A stretch of DNA of 42,642 nucleotides, taken from the NCBI GenBank assembly GCA_938009275.1, contig CALLHY010000015.1, forward strand, positions 1 to 42,642, written 5' to 3'. Below the pieces are notes generated by a model, which saw nothing but the letters and a program-made list of their open reading frames with translations, was not told where the DNA came from and ran no database searches. The first letter of the stretch is position 1, and the number at the start of each line of letters is the position of its first letter. Position numbers and translations under genes: made by a program. This DNA is from an uncultured bacterium (GTDB lineage: Bacteria > Cloacimonadota > Cloacimonadia > Cloacimonadales > Cloacimonadaceae). Shown piece by piece: positions 5,541 through 13,103 of this stretch.

Positions 5541-6206
5541 ATGGCAAGACTTAAAAAGATGCGTGTTGTGTTTATTAGCCTGGTTAAGAACCCGGCGAAT
5601 AAAAAGGACATCATTTACAAGAGTGCCGACGGTAAATTTACCGACGACAAGGTGCTAAAGATTACCAAGAGCACCCCCCAGGGGTTAATATACGGAACGG
5701 TATATTCTCCTAATGAGAAAGATGCGCAAGGCGACTGGATGACAAAGGAAGACATCCAGGAAGCAGCACATGGCTTTGTCGAAAAAGGTTTAGTTGGTAA
5801 CGTAGACAACGAACACAATGAAAAGCTTTCAGGTGCCAAGGTGGTGGAAAGCCACATAAACGATAAAGGCGCATGGGAAGTGGTAGTGAAGACCGATCCT
5901 GCCAGCGAAGTGTTCAAAAAAGTGGAAAATCACGAGATTGAAGGGTTCTCTCTTGGTGCATACTGTGAAAAGAGCGATGAAGAGCCCGGAACTGATCCCG
6001 GCAATGGCACAGACGGAACCGAGAAGATTTTGAAGAGCGTTCAGGAAAGCCTGGAGAAGGTGAATGAACGTTTGGACAAGATCGAAAAGGGCGTTGCCAG
6101 TGTGCCAAAGAGCCGTCAGCTAAGCATTGACGGTGACAACGTGAAGATTGAGAAGAGCGGAGAAGAAGCCGCCTTCCAAGAATTCAATTTTAACAGTCTG
6201 GACTAA
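5541..6206 (+). CDS. XkdF-like prohead protease / scaffold, 221 aa
   Basis: Head maturation protease that cleaves scaffold and capsid protein in the prohead. The stretch 'LIYGTVYSPNEKDAQGDWMTKEDIQEAAHGFVEKG' is typical of the XkdF family from the PBSX element. Likely catalytic residues are His92 (NVDNEH) and Ser137 (EGFSLGA), as in S78-type prohead proteases. The C-terminal part after residue 150 is Gly/Asp-rich, then a coiled coil ('SVQESLEKVNERLDKIEKG'), probably the scaffold portion. AAGGAGG precedes the start. It is the first gene of the structural operon and lies 12 bases before the capsid gene, the usual protease-capsid pairing. Confidence 0.85.
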   Translation: MARLKKMRVVFISLVKNPANKKDIIYKSADGKFTDDKVLKITKSTPQGLIYGTVYSPNEKDAQGDWMTKEDIQEAAHGFVEKGLVGNVDNEHNEKLSGAKVVESHINDKGAWEVVVKTDPASEVFKKVENHEIEGFSLGAYCEKSDEEPGTDPGNGTDGTEKILKSVQESLEKVNERLDKIEKGVASVPKSRQLSIDGDNVKIEKSGEEAAFQEFNFNSLD

Positions 6207-6218
6207 AGAGGAGGACAG

Positions 6219-7148
6219 ATGGCCAAGAAAGATGGTAAAATGATCGGACTGCTTTCCCCCGCAACGGTGGATAAGTTCCTGGATATGGTGATTCAAAACA
6301 CCCCGATTTTGAAGTATGTAACCTGCCCGAAGGTGGAATTGCCTACCGGTAGCTATCCTGTGGTTAGCATGGCACAGTATAAGACCCGCGGGTTTAGTAA
6401 TGCGCACAACAGCACCGGCGGCCGCAAAACCGTGGCAACTCTTCAAGAGCTGAATGCGGCTGACGTGAGCTACAATTTGAAAGAATTGGTGCTTGCCCTG
6501 GTGGTTCAGGATAGCTATGTGGAAGACATGGCTACTACACCGGAGAAGATGGCAGAAATGTTTGCCAAGGTATTTGCCAAAGACCTGAGCCAAGTGCTGA
6601 TTAACGGCGACACCGAGCTCATTTTGGCAGATGAAGATAACCCCACAGATCGCGAGCTTACTCTGATGATCCTGGATGGATTGCTGAAGCAGATGAGCGG
6701 AGACGGCAAGGTGGTTACCTACGGCTCTTCTGAAAACGATGTGAGCAAGAAGATAGTGAAGCTGATCAGCGGATGCCCAGACGATTACGTTGCGAATCCG
6801 GACAGCAAGATATTTATCTCTCCCACCGACATGACCTTGCTGTGGGGTGAGGTAACCACCACTAAGCCTTTGATAAAAGAGCGTGACGGTGGTCTTTATT
6901 TCCGCGGCAAATACGAGCTGGTAGAGATTGCCGGATTGCCACAGAATTGCATTCTGTTTGGCGACATGACCGGACTTTTGGCACCTCTGGGCCGGGAAGT
7001 TTACCTGGAGACCCAACGCTATCCTGAAGCCCGCGGTTACAAGGGCGTGCTGAGTGTGCGGCTGGACTGCAACATTCACCCCTACATCAACATGCGGATG
7101 TTGGTGGCCGAGCCTGAAGAGCCCGAAGCACCGGCTGGCGGAGAATAA
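6219..7148 (+). CDS. Major capsid protein, 309 aa
   Basis: Assigned as the HK97-fold major capsid protein from its place directly after the protease, its length (309 aa) and features of the family: an N-terminal helix ('TVDKFLDMVIQNTPILKYV'), a long strand-rich region, the helix 'TTPEKMAEMFAKVFAKDLSQVLINGD' resembling the spine helix, and the late motif 'IFISPTDMTLLWGEV' of the A domain. The C-terminus is acidic and Glu/Pro/Ala-rich. GAGG precedes the ATG. It is a good candidate for the most abundant virion protein. The fold was recognised by pattern, not by alignment. Confidence 0.8.
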   Translation: MAKKDGKMIGLLSPATVDKFLDMVIQNTPILKYVTCPKVELPTGSYPVVSMAQYKTRGFSNAHNSTGGRKTVATLQELNAADVSYNLKELVLALVVQDSYVEDMATTPEKMAEMFAKVFAKDLSQVLINGDTELILADEDNPTDRELTLMILDGLLKQMSGDGKVVTYGSSENDVSKKIVKLISGCPDDYVANPDSKIFISPTDMTLLWGEVTTTKPLIKERDGGLYFRGKYELVEIAGLPQNCILFGDMTGLLAPLGREVYLETQRYPEARGYKGVLSVRLDCNIHPYINMRMLVAEPEEPEAPAGGE

Positions 7149-7514
7149 GTGATTTACAGCGAAGCACAGGTACGTTTGGAGGAGCAGGTGCAAGCCCTAC
7201 TTCCTGATGTGTGTGTGCAAGATAACCTGGTTGATAAGCCTAAAAGCTTTCCTTGTGTGGTGATAGAACCGGATGGCTCCCGCCTTTCAAATCATGGAGG
7301 TGGGAGCCTTTTAACCGGGGAACACGAATTTAGCATTTGGGTGTTGTATGCATATTCTAAGTCATTCACAGAAAGCCGGGCAAGCATGATAAGCCTGGTG
7401 GAAATCTTGCTGGGCATGCCCCGCTTTTACTGCAATGAACGGGTGGAATATGGTAACGACCTGGTGCATGGGACACGCTGTGTCCTGGCTCATATTAGCG
7501 GAAGGATGGCATAA
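7149..7514 (+). CDS. Head-tail connector / tail completion-like protein, 121 aa
   Basis: Starts at GTG 7149 right after the capsid stop, with GGAG (7139-7142) in the end of that gene. The pattern of an N-terminal helix, then 'PCVVIEPDGS', and a strand-rich middle ('GEHEFSIWVLYAYSKSF') followed by a helix ('SRASMISLVEILLG') resembles the minor head-tail joining proteins that connect neck and tail. Position between the capsid and another connector supports this. The family assignment is tentative. Confidence 0.5.
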   Translation: MIYSEAQVRLEEQVQALLPDVCVQDNLVDKPKSFPCVVIEPDGSRLSNHGGGSLLTGEHEFSIWVLYAYSKSFTESRASMISLVEILLGMPRFYCNERVEYGNDLVHGTRCVLAHISGRMA

Positions 7515-7910
7515 ATGGCTGAACCAACCTATGTCTGGGCACCTAAGGTTAAGGCCTTGCAGAGCTTGTCAAGCGACATCCCTGATGCGCGGATTGAGCT
7601 GATTGCCGGTGTATGTGAAGCAAACGTGAAAAGCAGCCTGGGAACGGAAGCTTATAACAGCTTGGAAGGCGATAAACGCCTGGAATATGCCATTTGCGCA
7701 TTTGCCATTGCCAAGCTGATAGTTAGCAGCAGGGAGATTAGCGAAGGCAGCAGCATCCATAATAGCCGTGGCTGGGGTGAAGGCGAAATTCACTCCAGTG
7801 AGGTGGGCGAAATGGTGAAGCTATCTAAGCATTGGGAAAACCAGGGGAACCTAACCATTAACCAACTAAAGACCGAGATACCCGCCGAAATAGGATGGGT
7901 GGATGTATAA
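7515..7910 (+). CDS. Head-tail adaptor-like protein, 131 aa
   Basis: Begins directly after the stop of the preceding gene with GGAAGGA upstream. The predicted fold is helical, with a hydrophobic helix ('EYAICAFAIAKLIVSS') and a basic, Gly/Ser-containing tail, similar to the small gp6/gp15-type adaptors that bind under the portal. Its order after the capsid and before tail genes supports a neck role, but the sequence alone is not decisive. Confidence 0.5.
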   Translation: MAEPTYVWAPKVKALQSLSSDIPDARIELIAGVCEANVKSSLGTEAYNSLEGDKRLEYAICAFAIAKLIVSSREISEGSSIHNSRGWGEGEIHSSEVGEMVKLSKHWENQGNLTINQLKTEIPAEIGWVDV

Positions 7911-8012
7911 GTGCTGGTGTTCTGGGGATGCTGGAGTGCCGGCGCATTGGGTGTCTGCGAAGATGCAGGTGCACCTACGCACACGGGAGTGTGCAGTTAC
8001 GAGGAGAAAACC

Positions 8013-8450
8013 ATGAAACACACCAACTTACTCAAGATAGTTTTGACCATAGCAATGCTGGTGACGGTATGCCTGGCAGCAGCCGACACGGGCGGTAACG
8101 TGAACAATTTAGCCGATTTGAGCACCTACGCTGTTCCCTTTCTGGCAGCTTTGATCTGCTTCTTACTTGGCCGTTTTCTGAAAGTAAACGTGGAAGTTCA
8201 GAAACTTATTCCGGTTTTAACGGCAATCGTAAGTGCTTGCTTTAGCACCGAGAGAGAAACAAGCACAACTGGCAAGCCGGAAGGCGTTGGTGATTTCGAT
8301 GAGTATCGGGCAGTGATTGCCGCAACCAAGGTGGAAACTGCGCTTAACAGCGGTGGGCAAAGCACATTGAAGAAGGTGTTTGGAACGGCTGTGGATGCGG
8401 TGAAATTCGTATTCCCGCTAATCAAACCCGTGGTGAAGCTGCTGAAATAA
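8013..8450 (+). CDS. Holin-like membrane protein, 145 aa
   Basis: Start at 8013 chosen for GAGGAG nine bases upstream; the frame is open back to 7911 but without a binding site. The protein has a hydrophobic N-terminus ('LLKIVLTIAMLVTVCLAAA') that could be a signal or membrane segment, then two membrane-prone stretches, 'YAVPFLAALICFLLGRFLK' and 'LIPVLTAIVSACFS', and an amphipathic C-terminal end ('VFPLIKPVVKLLK'). The arrangement 'P.L.ALI.FLLG..LK......LIPVL' resembles small phage holins. A holin inside the head-tail module is not common. The 100 bases upstream hold short palindromes (7967-7976, 7979-7994). Confidence 0.5.
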   Translation: MKHTNLLKIVLTIAMLVTVCLAAADTGGNVNNLADLSTYAVPFLAALICFLLGRFLKVNVEVQKLIPVLTAIVSACFSTERETSTTGKPEGVGDFDEYRAVIAATKVETALNSGGQSTLKKVFGTAVDAVKFVFPLIKPVVKLLK

Positions 8451-8462
8451 GCGGAGGTGGTA

Positions 8463-8726
8463 ATGGTTAGCATTCCTGTAGCTGTGGTAATATTTGTCGC
8501 CGGATTGATAGCTGGACTGATATCCTACTTGTGGGGGACTCAGGAAGGTAAGATCAAGAAACTGGAGCGAAAGGTGGACGGCCTTGACGTAGCCAAGTGT
8601 AAGGAATGCGACCCCGTTACCCTCCAGCAAGTAAAAGATCTGTTCGATGCGCGATTCAACGAGTTTCGCTTAGAACTGTATAAGAGCGGTGTTCTTAAAG
8701 CCGCTAATAGAAAAAAGACTGAATAG
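8463..8726 (+). CDS. Small bitopic membrane protein, 87 aa
   Basis: GGAGG (8452-8456) sets the start at ATG 8463, 12 bases after the holin-like gene. Residues 1 to 24 are one membrane segment ('IPVAVVIFVAGLIAGLISYLWG'), followed by a basic helix, a CxxC (CKEC) and a charged helix ('LQQVKDLFDARFNEFRLEL'). One membrane anchor plus a coiled coil directly after a holin candidate suggests a spanin or other lysis accessory, but it could also be an assembly protein. No family is recognised. Confidence 0.5.
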   Translation: MVSIPVAVVIFVAGLIAGLISYLWGTQEGKIKKLERKVDGLDVAKCKECDPVTLQQVKDLFDARFNEFRLELYKSGVLKAANRKKTE

Positions 8727-8734
8727 GAGGTACT

Positions 8735-9187
8735 ATGGCAGTCAGATTTTATGATAAAGTGTATGCCCGTGCCGCTGGCACAGAGTTTACTACGATAGCA
8801 AAATCTGCTTTAGCGAGCGGATGGCAGCTAATTGCAGGAACAATGAAGGTTACCCAGGAGCTTAATCTTAAGACAGAGCCGGATGTGACCACAGCCATGG
8901 GTGACGGAACAGACAACGTTGGCAGTGAAGCGGCAACGGCCGATATGCAACTGATTGAATTCGACGGAACTAACCTTGCCGCGATTCGCGCAGCATTCAT
9001 CAACAAACCTGTGGACTTGGTGGTATATGACAGCCGTGTTGGCACCGTAGGCTGGGCACTATTTGGGGCACAGCTATACCCTACTCCTGACGTCGGCAGT
9101 GGGAAAGAGCCAATCCTTAAGCTAAGTGGCAAGAAGCGTTATGCCAGTGACATGACAGCAGCTCTTACCATGGTGGGCTTAACATAA
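8735..9187 (+). CDS. Tail tube-like protein, 150 aa
   Basis: A 150-aa protein with the size and style of a phage major tail protein: Gly/Ala/Thr-rich, strand-rich, with the segment 'LKTEPDVTTAMGDGTDNVGSE' near the middle. The next gene but for a hairpin (9259) has the related segment 'MKPEPDKTIDLDDGTTETGSE', so the two are probably paralogues. AGGAGG precedes the ATG. It sits between connector/lysis genes and the second tail-tube-like gene. A long hairpin follows at 9196. Confidence 0.6.
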   Translation: MAVRFYDKVYARAAGTEFTTIAKSALASGWQLIAGTMKVTQELNLKTEPDVTTAMGDGTDNVGSEAATADMQLIEFDGTNLAAIRAAFINKPVDLVVYDSRVGTVGWALFGAQLYPTPDVGSGKEPILKLSGKKRYASDMTAALTMVGLT

Positions 9188-9195
9188 CCTGGCTA

Positions 9196-9239
9196 ATGCC
9201 GCCTTATATGGGGAGGGAACACGCCCTCCCCATCGGCAT
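9196..9239 (+). other. Strong two-part stem-loop between tail genes
   Basis: The inner stem TGGGGAGGG / CCCTCCCCA (9209-9217 and 9224-9232) is perfect with a 6-base loop, and the outer stem ATGCCG / CGGCAT (9196-9201 and 9234-9239) encloses it. No U-run follows, so it is more likely an mRNA processing or stability element, or a partial terminator limiting the downstream genes, than a simple terminator. Confidence 0.6.
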
Positions 9240-9258
9240 ATAACAAATAGGAGATATG

Positions 9259-9921
9259 ATGAGCGTTAAATACTACCATGTGTTAGCCTTTTATAGCAGC
9301 ACCGAGAGTGTTAATAACCAACCAAATTACCTGGGTAAAACCAGCGATTTGGTGATGAAGCCAGAACCGGATAAGACCATTGATCTTGATGACGGGACTA
9401 CCGAAACAGGTAGCGAGAAGCTTACTGTCAGCTTTAGTATGCTGGGCAAACTTCAGAATCCTACGAAGATAAGAATGATCTGGCTGGTGCCGATCTGCAG
9501 TGATTATAGCGCAGGCGCGCAGATTATTAAGCTGAAACTGGATAGCGAAGACTACCGCATTGAAAACAAGAGCGGGGAGTTTGAGAAAATCCTGTTTAAT
9601 GCCACATTGAGATATCCTACGGACATAGACCCCTGGCCATATGAGTATGATGGAGAATATTTTGCCAACTACTTCATGATAATTGGTAGGGTAAGCGAGC
9701 AATATTCTGGAGCTCCAGGTATCGAAGTTCGAGACAGTAACGGAGATGCCATTACCGCAACAGTTTTGGACGATAACATTGTAGCCGGCTATTATGCGTT
9801 TGTATTATTACCCAAAGGCACTGATGTATCTATTCATGCAGATCAAGATGTGATAGCTGCAATTGGAGGGGGCAGTAGTATTGGAGTGGTGCGGATCGAC
9901 ATTGAGCAGGTAGAGGAGTAG
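9259..9921 (+). CDS. Second tail tube-like protein, 220 aa
   Basis: Start 9259 is preferred over the adjacent ATG at 9256 because TAGGAG (9248-9253) then has normal spacing. Residues 34 to 55 (MKPEPDKTIDLDDGTTETGSE) parallel the segment in the 150-aa tail-tube candidate (KTEPDVTTAMGDGTDNVGSE). The C-terminal third is an added strand-rich domain ('SGAPGIEVRDSNGDAITATVLDDNIVAGYYAFVLLPKG'). The protein may be a minor tail tube or tail terminator subunit. It ends three bases before the portal gene. Confidence 0.45.
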   Translation: MSVKYYHVLAFYSSTESVNNQPNYLGKTSDLVMKPEPDKTIDLDDGTTETGSEKLTVSFSMLGKLQNPTKIRMIWLVPICSDYSAGAQIIKLKLDSEDYRIENKSGEFEKILFNATLRYPTDIDPWPYEYDGEYFANYFMIIGRVSEQYSGAPGIEVRDSNGDAITATVLDDNIVAGYYAFVLLPKGTDVSIHADQDVIAAIGGGSSIGVVRIDIEQVEE

Positions 9922-9924
9922 CAG

Positions 9925-10941
9925 ATGAGATTTTGGGTGGTGAAAAGCGCAAGTGGTAGCAGGCAAGAGAGAAGCAAAAAGCAGGATAATGGGCGTCCTT
10001 ATGACGTTCAGGATCTAATTGACTGTTATTACCGCAATTCATATCATCAGAGGTGCATAAACCTGAAAACTATCTGCATCCTGGGTGATGGAATTGAAAG
10101 CCCTGAAGTGGTATCCAAACTAAGGGAGATCGTGCGTGGAGACAGTCTATTTACGCTATTGCAAAAGACCATTCTTGACTTGCGTATCTTTGGTGATGCC
10201 TTTTGGGAGGTAGTGGAAACTGGTAGCGGGATTGAAGTATATCACATGCCCAGCTGGACAATTAGTGCCGGTAAGGATGGCGGCTGGGTTCAGGAAAACG
10301 GCAAAGACAAGGTGGACTTTAGTGAAGAGCAGGTTTGGCACTTTAGAGAGCCGAGCATGCTCTCTTCCATTTGGGGTTGCCCGGATTATCTACCACTGAT
10401 AGAAGATGAAGCGATTGAACTACTATCTACGATCAAAAAATACAACAAGAACTTCTTTGCCAATAACGCTATTCCCGATGGCATATTGTTCATTAAAGGC
10501 GGGGATTTGGGGCCTAATACTGAAGCCGGGTTGCGCAAATTCTTCCGGGATAAATTCCGGGGAGTGGAGAACGCTTCTAAATTCTGCGTGGCACCAGTGC
10601 CCGAGGGCGTGGAAGTGCAACTGGAAAAGCTTCAGGATACCAAAGAGGGTAAGTTTTTGGAACTGCAGGACAAGACCATGATGGAGATAATAAGCTGTCA
10701 TGGAGTTCCCCCACGGTTGGCAGGGATTATGATTCCCGGGAGCCTGGGCGGGGGAGGAGAAGCAGCCGGTGAACTGAAGATATTCCTTACCACCCAGATT
10801 AAGCCTCTGCAGAACATCTTCGGCGGGCAGCTTGACCAGTTCTTTAAGGAACGGCTGGGAATGATCACCGACATAAGCTTTAAGGCCTTTGACGTGCTGC
10901 CAAGCGAAGCGGAAACGGCGTTGAGCGTGCTGAGAGGATAA
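9925..10941 (+). CDS. Phage portal protein (PBSX/P2 Q-type), 338 aa
   Basis: The portal forms the dodecameric ring at one capsid vertex through which DNA passes. Length (338 aa) and motifs fit the P2 Q/PBSX family: 'RCINLKTICILGDGIESP' near the start, 'DLRIFGDAFWEVVETG', 'HMPSWTISAGKDGGW', 'VWHFREPSMLSSIWGCPDYLP', 'KKYNKNFFANNAIPDGILF' and 'LPSEAETALSVLRG' at the end. AGAGGAG precedes the ATG. It is followed by a small gene and the large terminase, but lies downstream of the capsid and tail tube, the opposite of the usual order. Confidence 0.9.
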   Translation: MRFWVVKSASGSRQERSKKQDNGRPYDVQDLIDCYYRNSYHQRCINLKTICILGDGIESPEVVSKLREIVRGDSLFTLLQKTILDLRIFGDAFWEVVETGSGIEVYHMPSWTISAGKDGGWVQENGKDKVDFSEEQVWHFREPSMLSSIWGCPDYLPLIEDEAIELLSTIKKYNKNFFANNAIPDGILFIKGGDLGPNTEAGLRKFFRDKFRGVENASKFCVAPVPEGVEVQLEKLQDTKEGKFLELQDKTMMEIISCHGVPPRLAGIMIPGSLGGGGEAAGELKIFLTTQIKPLQNIFGGQLDQFFKERLGMITDISFKAFDVLPSEAETALSVLRG

Positions 10942-10943
10942 AG

Positions 10944-11222
10944 ATGGGTTGCCCACAAAACAGCACCAATATCAAAGCAAACAAGCTAAAATCTATGGTT
11001 AAGAAAGACGCAACCAAGCGGCTAAAAAGCGTATTTATCTCCGGTGCCAAGAAAGCTGGATTTGATGAACAGCGCGTTATGGGCGCACTTTACATGTTAT
11101 TTATCGACTACGATGCACCCAAGCAAATTGGGAAAGAGATGCTGGAACTGCTGGATCAATCAGTAAAACGTTATGATGCCCTGGTGGATATTATCCTGGG
11201 ACGCGTAAACACAGAGAAGTGA
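10944..11222 (+). CDS. Small helical protein next to terminase, 92 aa
   Basis: A 92-aa basic helical protein placed between portal and large terminase, where a small terminase subunit or its substitute is often found. The N-terminal part is Lys-rich ('NIKANKLKSMVKKDATKRLK') and could touch DNA; the rest is helical ('EQRVMGALYMLFIDYDAP'). No clear helix-turn-helix is visible, so a DNA-recognition role is not shown. It starts two bases after the portal stop. Confidence 0.45.
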   Translation: MGCPQNSTNIKANKLKSMVKKDATKRLKSVFISGAKKAGFDEQRVMGALYMLFIDYDAPKQIGKEMLELLDQSVKRYDALVDIILGRVNTEK

Positions 11223-11223
11223 T

Positions 11224-12486
11224 TTGAATAAGTACATTGAGCTTTTAGCACCATACATTAAGAAAACGCTATATCCTTATCAGTTAAAGTTTGTAGGGGA
11301 TAGCAGCCGCTGGAGGATTGTAAACAAGAGCCGCCAGATAGGCTTTAGCTTAACTGTGGCGTTGGATGCTATCTCCGGTGCTTTGGTGCGTGAGCGCAAT
11401 CAGCTAATTGTATCTGCTTCCAAGAAGAATGCCGAGATAGTGATGAACTATGTCCGTGGGCATTTGGAAAACATGAACATGCTGCCTGCTGCGGACAAAG
11501 AAGGCTATATTGAGCTGTGCAACGGCAAGCATATAATGGTTTGCAGCACCAACTGGAGAACAGCCCGTGGGTTCAATGGCGATGTTTACCTGGATGAATT
11601 TGCCTTCACGATTCGAGACAAGGAAATCTGGCAGGCGATTGTTCCCAGTATAACCGCTGTTAATGGGCGGGTAACCGTGATCAGCACACCAAAGAGCCGT
11701 ATAGACAAATTCTGGCAGATTTGGGAGCGTAAAAGCGAGAAGTGGAGTAAACACTGCGTTACCATCCATGATGCGATTAGAGACGGCTTTCCGGTGGATA
11801 TAGAGGAACTGCGCGAGCTATTCGATCCGGAAGAATTTGCCCAGGCTTATGAATGTATTCCCCTGGATACTACTGATAGCTATATACCCTATAATCTGAT
11901 AGAGCCTTGCCTGTATGATCCGGGCAGTGAAGCGTTTGAAGCCGTGGCGTTGAATGTACCTGAGAGCAAGGGTAAGCGCAACTTCGTTTATGGCGTAGAC
12001 ATAGGTAGAACCAAAGACGAAACAGCCGTGGCAGAGACTTTCCGCCTGGATAAGATAGTATGGTGCTGTGGCATTCAGAGCTGGCAAAAGATGCCCTTCC
12101 GGACCCAAAAAGAGAAGCTTAGCAACATCCTGGGACAGCCTGGGACACAGCTTGTGGCGATAGATAAGGGCGGTATAGGCATGAACCTGCATGAGGATTT
12201 GCAGTATTTGTATCCAGAAAAAGTGCGGGGAGTTAGCTTTGCCCCCGCGGTTAAAGAACGCCTGGCTAAGAAGGTAAAGATAGCCTTTGAAGAGAAGCGG
12301 GTGCGCATACCGAATGATCCGAGCCTGGTTAGCCATATTCTGTCTATCCGCAGAAGTGCCAACAAGACCAGTACCTTCAGCTATAACAGTGAGGACAGCG
12401 AGCATCACGGAGATAAGTTTTGGGCATTGGCTTTGGCCATAGACTGGAGTGCGGGTAACAAGATAATTAATTTTAGGTTTATGTAG
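11224..12486 (+). CDS. Phage terminase large subunit, 420 aa
   Basis: DNA-packaging ATPase-nuclease. The ATPase part has a Walker A-like motif at residues 36 to 42 (SRQIGFS), Walker B plus catalytic Glu at 120 to 125 (DVYLDE) and a coupling motif 'VISTPKS'. The C-terminal RNase H-like nuclease has three acidic residues: Asp259 (VDIGRTKDE), Asp314 (AIDKGGIG) and Asp397 (HHGDKFWALAL). The 420-aa length fits compact Mu gp28-like or terminase-6 types. It starts at TTG two bases after the previous stop, with only a weak AGAGAAG upstream; no better start is seen, and translational coupling is likely. A short genome-wide repeat follows at 12503. Confidence 0.88.
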   Translation: MNKYIELLAPYIKKTLYPYQLKFVGDSSRWRIVNKSRQIGFSLTVALDAISGALVRERNQLIVSASKKNAEIVMNYVRGHLENMNMLPAADKEGYIELCNGKHIMVCSTNWRTARGFNGDVYLDEFAFTIRDKEIWQAIVPSITAVNGRVTVISTPKSRIDKFWQIWERKSEKWSKHCVTIHDAIRDGFPVDIEELRELFDPEEFAQAYECIPLDTTDSYIPYNLIEPCLYDPGSEAFEAVALNVPESKGKRNFVYGVDIGRTKDETAVAETFRLDKIVWCCGIQSWQKMPFRTQKEKLSNILGQPGTQLVAIDKGGIGMNLHEDLQYLYPEKVRGVSFAPAVKERLAKKVKIAFEEKRVRIPNDPSLVSHILSIRRSANKTSTFSYNSEDSEHHGDKFWALALAIDWSAGNKIINFRFM

Positions 12487-12502
12487 GGCTGGGAGTGAAG
12501 AA

Positions 12503-12523
12503 GTGGAAGAGTGGAAAAGTGAA
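12503..12523. repeat. Dispersed repeat 'A' inside the prophage
   Basis: The 21 bases beginning GTGGAAGAGTGGAAAAG are identical to 42407-42427 and differ at one position from 39773-39793. At the other two places the element is part of a composite intergenic repeat flanking the beta-helix gene. Here it lies in the 53-base gap between the terminase and the next gene. Confidence 0.7.
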
Positions 12524-12539
12524 GGAAAGGGGATTGTAG

Positions 12540-13094
12540 ATGTATCCGATATTTAGCTATGGAGCACCACGTTTTAGCCTGGGCGATTTGTCTGTGCAAT
12601 TCAGCGGCAAAAACCCGGCGGGCCAGGTGGGCTTTGAGCCGGAGGAAGAAGAGCACAAAACGCTTTCCGGCAGGACGATAACAGACTTTAAGGGCTGGCG
12701 CGCCAAGGTTACACTGAAGCTGTGGAATCTGCGTCCACAGGATTACCAGGCACATCTGAAGCTTATAAACATAATTAACACCAGCAAGCTGAATAATGCC
12801 GGCATTTTGCTTCAGCCGAGATTCAGCAGTGGGGCAACGTTGTCTATTTATGTGAAAAGCAAAGACATAATAGACTATAAAGAGATAACCAATCTAAATG
12901 CCGGGCAAAGCGTTGATCTGAACTTCGAGAGTATAGAGCTATTAGATGAAATACCCAAGATAGTAAACCTTCCTCGCTACCTGATGCTGGATGCTACTCA
13001 TTACCTGCTATTAGGTGCGGGTGGAGGAAGACTGATACTACCCGAAACCGAATACAACAAGATAGATACCACGGCTAACGAAAGCCATGTGTAA
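12540..13094 (+). CDS. Putative tail structural protein, 184 aa
   Basis: A 184-aa strand-rich protein in the tail part of the module. The middle 'GWRAKVTLKLWNLRPQDYQAHLKLINIINTSKLNNAGILLQPRF' resembles the early segment of distal tail or tail-adaptor proteins of siphophages in style. The C-terminal tail ends in a short Gly-rich strand pair. No exact family is recognised. The ribosome binding site is a purine-rich GGAAAGGGG 8 to 16 bases upstream, immediately after the dispersed repeat at 12503. Confidence 0.45.
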   Translation: MYPIFSYGAPRFSLGDLSVQFSGKNPAGQVGFEPEEEEHKTLSGRTITDFKGWRAKVTLKLWNLRPQDYQAHLKLINIINTSKLNNAGILLQPRFSSGATLSIYVKSKDIIDYKEITNLNAGQSVDLNFESIELLDEIPKIVNLPRYLMLDATHYLLLGAGGGRLILPETEYNKIDTTANESHV

Positions 13095-13103
13095 GGAGAT
13101 ATA

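Noticed and set aside
6120..7193. 357-aa minus-strand open frame opposite the capsid gene
   Set aside because: It is fully antisense to the capsid gene, which has a ribosome binding site and fits the operon. The His/Gln-rich product is typical of shadow frames.
10423..10956. 177-aa minus-strand open frame opposite the portal gene
   Set aside because: It overlaps the clearly recognised portal gene entirely and has no independent support.
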